A stretch of DNA of 64,000 bases from NCBI GenBank assembly GCA_039183535.1, contig JBCDBO010000001.1:73148-137147 (forward strand). The letters are read 5' to 3'. The stretch comes from JBCAXA01 sp039183535. Its GTDB lineage: Bacteria; Pseudomonadota; Gammaproteobacteria; Steroidobacterales; Woeseiaceae. A program made the position numbers and the translations under genes. A model generated the notes under the pieces. That model ran no database searches and had not been told where the DNA came from. It worked only from the letters and a program-made list of their open reading frames with translations. Positions 1-7,655 of this stretch are shown here, one piece after another; positions within the stretch are counted from its first letter, which is position 1, and every line of letters starts with the position of its first letter.

Positions 1-2288
1 GCGGTAAACCACTCATTGGTCTCGCGCATACGTGCAATACCGTCGTTGACGCGTCCCGTCTGCACCCAGGCCATCGCTTGCGATCCTTTAACGATCGCGA
101 GCCGGCGAGCAGTGGCCGTGTCATTAGGGTCTTGCACAACGGCCGTCTCAATCAGCTCAATGGCGGCACCGTAGTCCTCAGCTGCTACGGCGGGCTGCTG
201 CATATCAAAGCGCGCATTGCCACGCGACCAATAGACAACACTCAGCGCGTCGGTCACGCTGCGATCAGGCCCGCCGGCCAACAGCGCGCGTCGATACGCG
301 TCAATCGAATCGGTATAGGCAGCGATACACTCGTCGTATCGATCAATAAAATAATAGCTCTCGCCGAGTAATTGTCCCGCGTTGCCGGCCAACTCGGCGA
401 ATCGCGGCTCATCTGGATACGTTGCTGCAGCGGTGTTAGCAGCAACGACAACACCGGCGGCTGCCTCGGCTGCCGCTTCGTAGTCGCTGTCCCATTTGAA
501 GCTATCTGCTCTGACCTCGCTGGCCTCTAAACGCAGCAACTCTCGCTCGACGGCGTCGGCGTTCCCAGCTGCCGCGCTGCTAACGATCGCGATCGCTTGA
601 TCCAGGAAGGGTGTCGCTCGCTCGGGCTCGTTATCAATGTAGAGCAAGCGATTCGCGCGCTCCACATACAGCCGACTCAACGCCAATTGCGCGTTGCCAT
701 TGCCGGGTTGCTCAGCAATGAGCGCATTAAGCAGGCCTTCCGCTTTCGCAAATGCCTCCTCGGCAACATCGCGATCGGACGCATCGGCCACCGCTTGCTG
801 ATTAAGCAGTTGCGCCAGCCGCGCGAATCCGCGACCTGCATCGAGGCGAATATCGGCAGGCGCCGATTCGTCGGCCGCCAATTCGTCGAGGTAGCGCTGC
901 GCGAGGATCACCATGCGGCGCCGCGCCGATGCGGTACCCGGGACTTTATCGACGTCATCGTAAACATCAAACATCATCGACGACGCCAACGAGCGAACTT
1001 GATCGAAGCGCAGCGCTGCGCGTTCGCGGGCGGTGTTGGCCTCCAAATACAGCCAGCTGGTGGCCGCCAACGCACCAACCAAGGTCGCTGCAAGTGCCGC
1101 TGAGAACCCGACCGCCAGCCGGTTACGGCCGACGAACTTTGCAAGTCGGTAGCGGCGCGTTGCCGGTCGAGCTTCGACAGGCTCATCGCGCAACAGTCGC
1201 TCGATGTCAGCGCTAAACGCAGCGATCGATACGTACCGATCGTCTGGGTCGCGTGATAGCGCTTTCAGCAGCACCGTATCGAGATCTTGACGTAGGAATC
1301 GCTGCAAACGTTGCACCGACGTCGCGCGAGCCGTTGCGATGTCGCGCTGCTCAAGGTCACTAGCGCTCGCGTAGCGCTGGCTCGGCGCGCCAATACTGAC
1401 GTTCTCGGCCGCATCGACCATCGCCTTCGGTGATGAGGTGTCGAGACGATAGGGTCGTAAGCCAGTAATGATTTGGTAGGCCAGCACACCGAGTGAGTAA
1501 ACATCGCTCGCCGTCGTCGAGCGGTTATCGAGAATTTGCTCGGGACTCGCGAAATCTGGCGTTAGCGCCGGACTGCCGTATTTGGTCACGGCACCGATGT
1601 CGTCAGTTTGGCTCGGGCTCATCAGTTTAGCGATACCGAAATCGAGCAGCTTCGGAATACCGTCTGGCGTTACTAGAACATTTGACGGCTTAAGGTCGCG
1701 GTGGACAACCAGGTTTTGGTGGGCGCTGTGGACGGCTTGCGCCAGTTTCTGAACCAAGCGAAGCCTGTGGCGAACATCGACCTTGTGCGAATCGAGATAC
1801 TCATCGACAGGCTGACCATCGATGTACTCCATGACGAGGTACGGTACGCCCTGATCGGTACCGCCATCGATTAGTTGCGCGATATAGGGGTGATTGAGTC
1901 TCGCCAGAATGTCACGTTCAGCATGAAAACGCGTCAATAACTCGCGTGACGCGAATCGCCCCCGGATCAGCTTCAACGCAACTTGCTGGGTAAATCCGTC
2001 ACCGTCGCGAACGGCACGAAACACGGCGCCCATACCACCCTCACCGAGCGACTCTTCGATGCGGTATCCGCCGACGATTCGGCCACGGTAATCGTTGTCG
2101 ACCCAGGCGAATGCGCCATCCTCAAGAAAACTATCGACGTCCGTCGCCGCGTCGATGACGCGTTCGACCGCCCGGCGAAGTTGTGCATCCGCCTCGCCTA
2201 ACTCGTCGAGAAATACCGCTCGTTCGGCAGCTGGCTTGGCCAACGCCTGGTCGCATAAATCGAGTAAGTTACGTGTGGCGCTAGTCAC
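1..2288 (-). CDS. Membrane Ser/Thr protein kinase (Hanks type), C-terminus cut by window edge
   Basis: The protein phosphorylates Ser/Thr residues in response to a signal, probably sensed outside the membrane. The kinase domain has the glycine loop GEGGMG near residue 83, the VALK lysine near 105, HRDLKPSN near 197 and DFG near 215. A single membrane helix lies at about 385-406, followed by an alanine-rich, helical, TPR-like region of more than 350 residues that runs off the window. The chosen start is GTG at 2288, which overlaps the last 8 bases of the upstream sigma-factor gene; the first ATG candidates would lose conserved sequence. Kinases of this build are often encoded directly after an ECF sigma factor in proteobacteria, so the pair is probably one signalling unit. 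The kinase assignment is firm; substrate and signal are unknown. Confidence 0.93.
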   Translation of the reverse strand, partial: MTSATRNLLDLCDQALAKPAAERAVFLDELGEADAQLRRAVERVIDAATDVDSFLEDGAFAWVDNDYRGRIVGGYRIEESLGEGGMGAVFRAVRDGDGFTQQVALKLIRGRFASRELLTRFHAERDILARLNHPYIAQLIDGGTDQGVPYLVMEYIDGQPVDEYLDSHKVDVRHRLRLVQKLAQAVHSAHQNLVVHRDLKPSNVLVTPDGIPKLLDFGIAKLMSPSQTDDIGAVTKYGSPALTPDFASPEQILDNRSTTASDVYSLGVLAYQIITGLRPYRLDTSSPKAMVDAAENVSIGAPSQRYASASDLEQRDIATARATSVQRLQRFLRQDLDTVLLKALSRDPDDRYVSIAAFSADIERLLRDEPVEARPATRRYRLAKFVGRNRLAVGFSAALAATLVGALAATSWLYLEANTARERAALRFDQVRSLASSMMFDVYDDVDKVPGTASARRRMVILAQRYLDELAADESAPADIRLDAGRGFARLAQLLNQQAVADASDRDVAEEAFAKAEGLLNALIAEQPGNGNAQLALSRLYVERANRLLYIDNEPERATPFLDQAIAIVSSAAAGNADAVERELLRLEASEVRADSFKWDSDYEAAAEAAAGVVVAANTAAATYPDEPRFAELAGNAGQLLGESYYFIDRYDECIAAYTDSIDAYRRALLAGGPDRSVTDALSVVYWSRGNARFDMQQPAVAAEDYGAAIELIETAVVQDPNDTATARRLAIVKGSQAMAWVQTGRVNDGIARMRETNEWFT

Positions 2289-2877
2289 TGTGATCGCGAT
2301 TGATCTCTCGGTACAGCCAGCCACGTGCCACCTGCCAGCTGCGCTTGACCGTTGCTGCCGACAGATCGAGTACCGCCGCGGTCTCCTCGATAGTAAGTCC
2401 ACCGAAAAAACGCAGCTCTACCAACAGAGCACGGTCTGGGTCCGCTTTGCTCAAGCGCTCGAGCGCATCGTTTAGAGCCAGAATATCGGTCGGCGGTTGC
2501 TCTAACGAACTGCCGACGTCGGCGAGCGTGACGCGTACGCCCCCGTCGCGTTTCAGCGAGCGGCGCTTGCGGGCCTCATCGACGAGAAAATCGCGCATGA
2601 CCCGAGCGGCCATCGCCAAAAAATGCGCGCGCCCAGTCCAATCGATGCGATCGATATCGACAAGGCGCATATAGGCCTCGTGCACCAGCATCGTTGGCTG
2701 AATATCGGCGGCATTGCTCTCGCGCGCGAGATACTTACGCGCGATGCGTCCCAGCTCAGCATAGACGTGCTCGACGATTTGTTCGCGAGCCTCGCTGTCG
2801 CCGCTATTCCATTGTTTGAGCAGCTCGGTAACTTCTGACACCGGACGGATCTCGTTGTTGTTGTTCTCGCCCTGCAC
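2281..2877 (-). CDS. ECF-family RNA polymerase sigma factor paired with kinase
   Basis: This 198-residue protein has sigma region 2 at about residues 15-95 (with the ARKYL and DEARKRRS segments) and region 4 at about 130-190 (ELRFFGGLTIEETAAVLDLS, a helix-turn-helix). It matches the ECF group that usually sits next to Ser/Thr kinases, so it should direct RNA polymerase to a small regulon under the kinase's control. The start used is GTG at 2877. A second in-frame GTG at 2841 (residue 13) is possible, because a TATACT -10-like hexamer at 2880-2885 would place the transcript start at or inside the first GTG. A CRP-type palindrome lies about 60 bases upstream. The family call is firm; the start is uncertain. 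Confidence 0.9.
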   Translation of the reverse strand: MQGENNNNEIRPVSEVTELLKQWNSGDSEAREQIVEHVYAELGRIARKYLARESNAADIQPTMLVHEAYMRLVDIDRIDWTGRAHFLAMAARVMRDFLVDEARKRRSLKRDGGVRVTLADVGSSLEQPPTDILALNDALERLSKADPDRALLVELRFFGGLTIEETAAVLDLSAATVKRSWQVARGWLYREINRDHSD

Positions 2878-2924
2878 TGAGTATAGGCAATTCGGCGACC
2901 CCGCGCCTGACGGCAGCCACCGAA

Positions 2925-2950
2925 CAAAGTGTGACTTAGTTCACACTTTG
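2925..2950. promoter_or_regulatory. CRP/FNR-type operator, perfect 10-bp-arm palindrome
   Basis: Arms CAAAGTGTGA and TCACACTTTG are separated by CTTAGT. The core TGTGA-N6-TCACA is the established consensus of CRP, Vfr and Clp proteins. It lies between the divergent sigma-factor and XRE genes. Relative to the TATACT at 2880-2885 its centre falls at about -64, close to class I activator positions. There is no T-run, so a terminator is unlikely. Confidence 0.75.
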
Positions 2951-3111
2951 CCGCCAATCGCGATTCGGTGCTGTGACCGCCGGGTGTTCGCACCTCGAAA
3001 AGGCTGCGGATACCTATGGGTCCCGCTTGTCGTGTCGGTGTCGTCGAATTGACGTCGTCATGGACAGAACGAGATGTCAGGATACTGTTCAATCAAATCA
3101 CGAGTAACCCA

Positions 3112-3507
3112 ATGAAACGCACCATTGATGCAACGCTCATTAAAAAGCTCCGCCAACAGCGCACGTGGTCACAAGATGAGCTCGCCATTGCAGCCGGGCT
3201 CAGCACGCGAACTGTCCAACGCATCGAGGCGGACGGCGCCGGTGCTACCAGCTCAATCAAAGCGCTCGCCGCAGCGCTAGAGATCAATCTACACAATCTC
3301 GAGCGAACCCCGAGAACCGAAGCAATCGGGGTTCGTTGGGGCTTCGGCGGCGTCGGTATCGGTGTCATCGCTTCTGTCACCGGTATCGTCGCCGATTACG
3401 TACACGGCGGTGGGTCCGCGCAGGAAGCCGGCATCAGCTTGGGCGTCGTCGGTTTCATTGCGGGACTGTCCTGCGCGCTGATCGGCTGGGCATCCAGCCG
3501 AGCCTAG
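3112..3507 (+). CDS. XRE-type HTH regulator with two C-terminal membrane helices
   Basis: The 131-residue protein starts with a Cro/C1-type helix-turn-helix at about residues 8-60 (LRQQRTWSQDELAIAAGLS, then TVQRIE). Two hydrophobic stretches at about 75-97 and 105-128 follow, which should anchor it in the inner membrane. It is therefore a candidate membrane-bound DNA-binding regulator. ATG at 3112 is chosen because the HTH begins right after it; the reading frame extends upstream to 3016, but that part has no family features. It is divergent from the sigma/kinase pair and shares the region containing the CRP-type palindrome. It ends 7 bases before the convergent DUF917 gene. Target genes are unknown. 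Confidence 0.8.
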   Translation: MKRTIDATLIKKLRQQRTWSQDELAIAAGLSTRTVQRIEADGAGATSSIKALAAALEINLHNLERTPRTEAIGVRWGFGGVGIGVIASVTGIVADYVHGGGSAQEAGISLGVVGFIAGLSCALIGWASSRA

Positions 3508-3514
3508 CGATCGC

Positions 3515-4624
3515 TTACGGGTGTTCAATATGCGTGGCGGTCAGCGCTTCTACCGGTACGTAGTCGATATCAAAACCAAAGCAACGCGGCGCAACCACGG
3601 ACAGCGCCCGCGGCTCGCGATAAAACGCGGGGCAGCCTGTTGCCAGCACGGTGACACGTTGCCCGTAGCGAAGACGTTCGGCATTGATCGGCGCTGACGT
3701 CTCAAAGTCGAGTACCGTTATTAAATCGGGCACTGAGGCGGCGACGGTATCGCCGATCGTTGCGAGCAAGTACTCGTTGCGGATACTCAACGTCAGCGGT
3801 GACCGAGCGCTGTCGAAGGCCTCGATCGTGGCTTGACCGACGTCGTAGCCGCCAATCATCTGGCTCTGGTAATCCACGACTTTGCCCGTGTAGAGGTGAA
3901 ACAAATCACCGTATATCGATGCGGCGAACAACTGACGGAGCGGCGCGATTATCCGCTGTGCGTTGCCACGGAAACGCGTGAGTAATCGGCCAAGCTCAAT
4001 AGCGAACGTCAGCGTGCCGGGAATAACCGCATCTTTGAGCGTAGCACCGCTCATTGGATGCTCGACCGTGGTAATCATGCCGCCCATTGCGACGGCCATC
4101 GCACGGATATGGCGCTCGTATGTCGTCGTTGTATCGGTCGAAAATGTGGCGGTGTTACCCGCGTAATCGACCGCAATGGCGGGTGTCGGCGCCACACCCG
4201 CGATCGGATACGACATCATCTGCGCTTCGGGCAATGCTCGTCCCATTCCATCGCCATCGACGACGGGAATTCCGCGACTCGCCGCTGCAGCTAACGGTAT
4301 CAGCGAATTGCCGCCACCGATCTCGAATGAAACAACCGCATCGACGCGGCGACCAACGTGCTGCTCGAACGCATCGAGCGCGATGCGTGGATCGTTGACG
4401 GAGGGCAATAACTCCAAACTAATCGACGGCGCGCCCACGGCGCCGATCGTAACGACATAGGCGTCGTCAGCGACATCAGCCGGCGCGATGACCTCAGCGG
4501 GCCCGACCGATTCGAGAATATGTCGAGTCGCGAGCAGCGACACATACGGATCGCCGCCGCCGCCGGTAGCCAAGAACACGGCACCGCGCGACAAATCGTC
4601 AAGCTGATCGGCCCCGAGCTTCAA
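3515..4624 (-). CDS. DUF917 family protein (hydantoinase-associated)
   Basis: This 369-residue protein has the DUF917 pattern: an N-terminal FLATGGGGDPY segment (about residues 17-27), FEIGGGNSLIPLAAAASRGIPVVDGDGMGRA near 100-130, and a C-terminal beta-rich region. DUF917 proteins are typically encoded next to hydantoinase/oxoprolinase-like enzymes, and the same holds here: the TTG start at 4624 overlaps the stop of the upstream hydantoinase gene by 4 bases. It probably forms a complex or acts in series with that enzyme on a cyclic amide, in the cytoplasm. There is no HyuB gene nearby. The reaction is not established; the family assignment is good. Confidence 0.82.
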   Translation of the reverse strand: MKLGADQLDDLSRGAVFLATGGGGDPYVSLLATRHILESVGPAEVIAPADVADDAYVVTIGAVGAPSISLELLPSVNDPRIALDAFEQHVGRRVDAVVSFEIGGGNSLIPLAAAASRGIPVVDGDGMGRALPEAQMMSYPIAGVAPTPAIAVDYAGNTATFSTDTTTTYERHIRAMAVAMGGMITTVEHPMSGATLKDAVIPGTLTFAIELGRLLTRFRGNAQRIIAPLRQLFAASIYGDLFHLYTGKVVDYQSQMIGGYDVGQATIEAFDSARSPLTLSIRNEYLLATIGDTVAASVPDLITVLDFETSAPINAERLRYGQRVTVLATGCPAFYREPRALSVVAPRCFGFDIDYVPVEALTATHIEHP

Positions 4625-6177
4625 CGCGGCCCCGCCTGTATCGCGACATCGCCCACGACTTTGACGCGCAGTCGTACCGCGTTACCGGCCATGTAAGCGA
4701 TCGGCGTCTCTTCGACGTCTGCGACACGCAGTGTTGCGGCATCGACCCCGGCATCGATTGCTACCCTTGCAGCCTCTTGACGCACACTGGCGAGCGCCTT
4801 GTCACGGTCGATTTTGTCGTACGAGACGATCTGCTCCGACTCCCCGCCGATCTGCGCGATTGCCGCACCGATTGCGTTTGCCACGTTGGCGTAGTCAGGC
4901 CGGTGGATACTCGCCGCAGCGGCTAGGGTTTCGCTCGCCAAGATCGCACCGCCGCCTACCAAAACGACCGGCAGCGGGTCACTGCTAGGCTTCATCGTCT
5001 CGACCCCGCGCTCCAACATGCCCTGGATTTGCTGTTGCGCTGTGGCAATCACATCGACAGATAAGCTCTGAACCCGGGTTGGATCCCCAATTGTTGCTGC
5101 GCCCGCTGCCACGACGACATCTGAGGCAGTGAGCGTATCGCCGCCGAACACCATGGCCTCATCGAGCAGTCGATGACCGACCGATTGCGGCCCGATCTCG
5201 ACCCCATCGGCAGAGACCACGCTCCCGCCACCTAGGCCAAGCGCCAAGATGTCTGGCATACGGAAATTGGTTCGAACACCACCGACCTCGATAACGAGAT
5301 TGGACTCACGCGGAAAACCGTCCTGCAGGACACCGATATCCGACGTTGTCCCGCCAATGTCGATGACGATCGCATTGTCGAGACCGGTTAAGCTCGCCGC
5401 GCCACGCAGCGAGTTTGTGGGACCGGATGCGAACGTCAGCGCCGGGAAGCGGCGTGCGAAATCGGCATCCATCAACGTGCCATCGTTTTGGCTGATGAAA
5501 AACTGGCACGTCAGTCCCCGTCCGCGGATCGCAGCAACGCACGCCGTAACAACGCGATCGGCAAACGGCAACAGACTCGCATTCAATAATGCGGCGTTCT
5601 CGCGCTCCAAGAGTCCGAGTCGCCCAATGCTATGCGACAGCGTGACCTCGGCGTTTGGGAGCGCCGCCTTGATTTTCTCGCCAAGCAGCTGCTCAGGCCG
5701 AGGGTCGACCGGCGAAAACACAGCCGATACGCAAATGGCTTCGCTGCGCTTGGCAATGAGATCGTCGATAAGCCGCTGAACTTCCTGCTCATCGAATGCA
5801 GCTAACGGATGTCCATCGAACAGCGTACCGCCCTTGAGCATATACGCCTGATCTCCAAGTGCCCGAGCGATGTCATCCGGCCAGCCGGTTTTCGGCGGTA
5901 AGCCATCGCCCGATGGCGCACCTAGCCGAACGGCAGCGACTTCGGTCAATTCGCGGCGCTCCACGACAGCATTCGTGAACTGCGTCGTGCCGAGCATTAC
6001 GGCATCGATGTTCTTCTCGCTGCCTGGCCGCTCGGCGAGCACGTTGTCGAGCGCATCGACGATGCCGGTTAATACATCCGCAGACGTCGTCGCTTTCGTC
6101 GTCGCAACGACATCGCGACCATCGAGTAAGACAGCGTCGGTGTGGGTGCCGCCGACATCAATGCCGATACGTAACAT
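4621..6177 (-). CDS. Hydantoinase/oxoprolinase family protein (HyuA-like, short form)
   Basis: The protein has an actin-like ATPase fold: an N-terminal phosphate loop, RIGIDVGGTHTDAVLL, at residues 3-18, and a second nucleotide loop, IVIDIGGTTSDIGVL, near 270-285. The expected activity is ATP-dependent opening of a five-membered cyclic amide such as a hydantoin or 5-oxoproline. At 518 residues it is shorter than classic HyuA/5-oxoprolinase A subunits (about 690) and matches the short group found with DUF917. ATG at 6177 directly precedes the phosphate loop; the frame stays open to 6339 but overlaps the permease gene. It sits 2 bases after the permease stop and overlaps DUF917, so the three genes are one operon. 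The exact substrate is unknown. Confidence 0.87.
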   Translation of the reverse strand: MLRIGIDVGGTHTDAVLLDGRDVVATTKATTSADVLTGIVDALDNVLAERPGSEKNIDAVMLGTTQFTNAVVERRELTEVAAVRLGAPSGDGLPPKTGWPDDIARALGDQAYMLKGGTLFDGHPLAAFDEQEVQRLIDDLIAKRSEAICVSAVFSPVDPRPEQLLGEKIKAALPNAEVTLSHSIGRLGLLERENAALLNASLLPFADRVVTACVAAIRGRGLTCQFFISQNDGTLMDADFARRFPALTFASGPTNSLRGAASLTGLDNAIVIDIGGTTSDIGVLQDGFPRESNLVIEVGGVRTNFRMPDILALGLGGGSVVSADGVEIGPQSVGHRLLDEAMVFGGDTLTASDVVVAAGAATIGDPTRVQSLSVDVIATAQQQIQGMLERGVETMKPSSDPLPVVLVGGGAILASETLAAAASIHRPDYANVANAIGAAIAQIGGESEQIVSYDKIDRDKALASVRQEAARVAIDAGVDAATLRVADVEETPIAYMAGNAVRLRVKVVGDVAIQAGPR

Positions 6178-6179
6178 CG

Positions 6180-7502
6180 CTAGAACTCGGTGGCGGTGGT
6201 GAACTTGGGTTGCGGCCGCCAGCGCCCAAGTATCGCGTACAACACCGCAGCGATGATGATCGCATCGATGGCCGCGATACGCGTCAGACTGATTGGAAGA
6301 TCGTCGGCCGCCAACGCAAAGACGCTGCCGGATGCCCAAGCCACTAACGCCGTCGCTGAATACGCATCGGGATGTTGTACGGCGGCGCCGCGATAAGCCG
6401 CGGGCCGAACGAGAAAATGGTCGACAGCAATGATGCCCGCAACCGGTATAAACACGACCGACAAGTAAAACAGAAATGTAAGAAACGAATCGAGGATGTT
6501 GAGAAACGCCGCCGCCGTTCCAAACACACCCAGCACGATGATGAGCCAGCGTTGCTTAAGCGCAGGAAACGTCGCTTCGGTACCAAGACCGGCACTGTAA
6601 AGATTCAATGAGTTCAGCACCCAGCTACCAGCGATCACGATAACGAACGCGCCCCAGCTCAATCCCATAACAATCAACACATCGAGAAAATCGTCGTTTC
6701 TGAGCAGATCCGCCGCTAGTCCGCCGCTTAGCATGACAATCGACTGCACGATCGCGTACGACAACAACGCCGTGTACAAAGCGCCGCGCCAATGACGAAT
6801 AAACCGGGTGATGTCCGGCATGATGATTGCACCGATAATGACACCGCCGACGACCGAGGAAACGGCATCGCCGAAGGACATCGTTGCAACTTGCGGCGCA
6901 GCCAGTGTCGCATCGAGCGAGCGGGTGCCGATCGCCTCGCCCAATAACACGACTGTCACAACCATCATGACCGGTACCAGCACCATCGATAGCGCGTTTA
7001 TCGCTCGAAAGCCGTAGATCGTCGTTATTGTCATGACGACACCGGCCGCAAGTTCAACCACCCAAGCGGGTGCTGCTATTTGCGCCGCATCGCCGAGTAA
7101 GCGAATGACAGCACCGCTGAACAAATCGATGTTGACACCAAACCAACCGAGCAACGATACGGCGAACGCCAGGTTGACGACGGCAGCGCCCCACTGACCA
7201 AACGCGACACGGGCCAGCATGTACGACGATACATGAGCGCGCGTTCCGACAATGCCGCACAACGCCGCGATAACGGTCAACACGGCACAGCCCAGCAATG
7301 TGGCGGAAAACGCCGACCGGTTATCGAGTTTCAGGAACACTTCGGCGCCGGTCACGAACGTGGGTAATGAGAACGCGACCATCGCACTAACGAGCGCAAC
7401 ACGGACCCAACCAACCTGCGCATGGGCTGGGACTGGCTCGGTGGCGAATTCGCTCGACTCGGGGTCGACTACCGCCGATATGGCATTCGAATCGTCAGGC
7501 AA
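6180..7502 (-). CDS. NCS1-family nucleobase/hydantoin permease (CodB-like)
   Basis: This 440-residue inner-membrane protein has about 12 hydrophobic helices. The N-terminal FSLPTFVTGAEVF segment and the GFRAINALS region in the middle are typical of the nucleobase:cation symporter-1 family (cytosine, allantoin, hydantoin). It most likely imports the cyclic compound handled by the hydantoinase/DUF917 genes that follow 2 bases later. The start is TTG at 7502 with no good ribosome-binding site; no in-frame ATG precedes the first helix, so this start is provisional. A hairpin at 7588-7617 separates the operon from phoX upstream. Family firm, substrate inferred. Confidence 0.88.
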   Translation of the reverse strand: MPDDSNAISAVVDPESSEFATEPVPAHAQVGWVRVALVSAMVAFSLPTFVTGAEVFLKLDNRSAFSATLLGCAVLTVIAALCGIVGTRAHVSSYMLARVAFGQWGAAVVNLAFAVSLLGWFGVNIDLFSGAVIRLLGDAAQIAAPAWVVELAAGVVMTITTIYGFRAINALSMVLVPVMMVVTVVLLGEAIGTRSLDATLAAPQVATMSFGDAVSSVVGGVIIGAIIMPDITRFIRHWRGALYTALLSYAIVQSIVMLSGGLAADLLRNDDFLDVLIVMGLSWGAFVIVIAGSWVLNSLNLYSAGLGTEATFPALKQRWLIIVLGVFGTAAAFLNILDSFLTFLFYLSVVFIPVAGIIAVDHFLVRPAAYRGAAVQHPDAYSATALVAWASGSVFALAADDLPISLTRIAAIDAIIIAAVLYAILGRWRPQPKFTTATEF

Positions 7503-7587
7503 CGGTTGGTCTTATCGTTGGTGTCAACCGAGCTTACGCGAAGTGCCAGACCACAGCGAATAGAATCGTTAAAACTACCGATAGGCA

Positions 7588-7617
7588 GGACGCCCCACCG
7601 CGGTCAGTGGGGCGTCC
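7588..7617 (-). terminator. Hairpin terminator downstream of phoX
   Basis: Perfect 11-bp arms GGACGCCCCAC and GTGGGGCGTCC with an 8-base loop lie between the phoX stop and the permease start. The T-run is weak on the minus strand, so termination is likely but not certain. Confidence 0.65.
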
Positions 7618-7655
7618 CGCCCGCGCGAACTAGATAGCGACGCTTGCCGCGACGA

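Noticed and set aside
597..1103. 168-codon plus-strand frame inside the kinase gene
   Set aside because: It lies wholly antisense to the kinase C-terminal region, and its Arg/His-rich product looks like the complement of alanine- and leucine-rich coding sequence.
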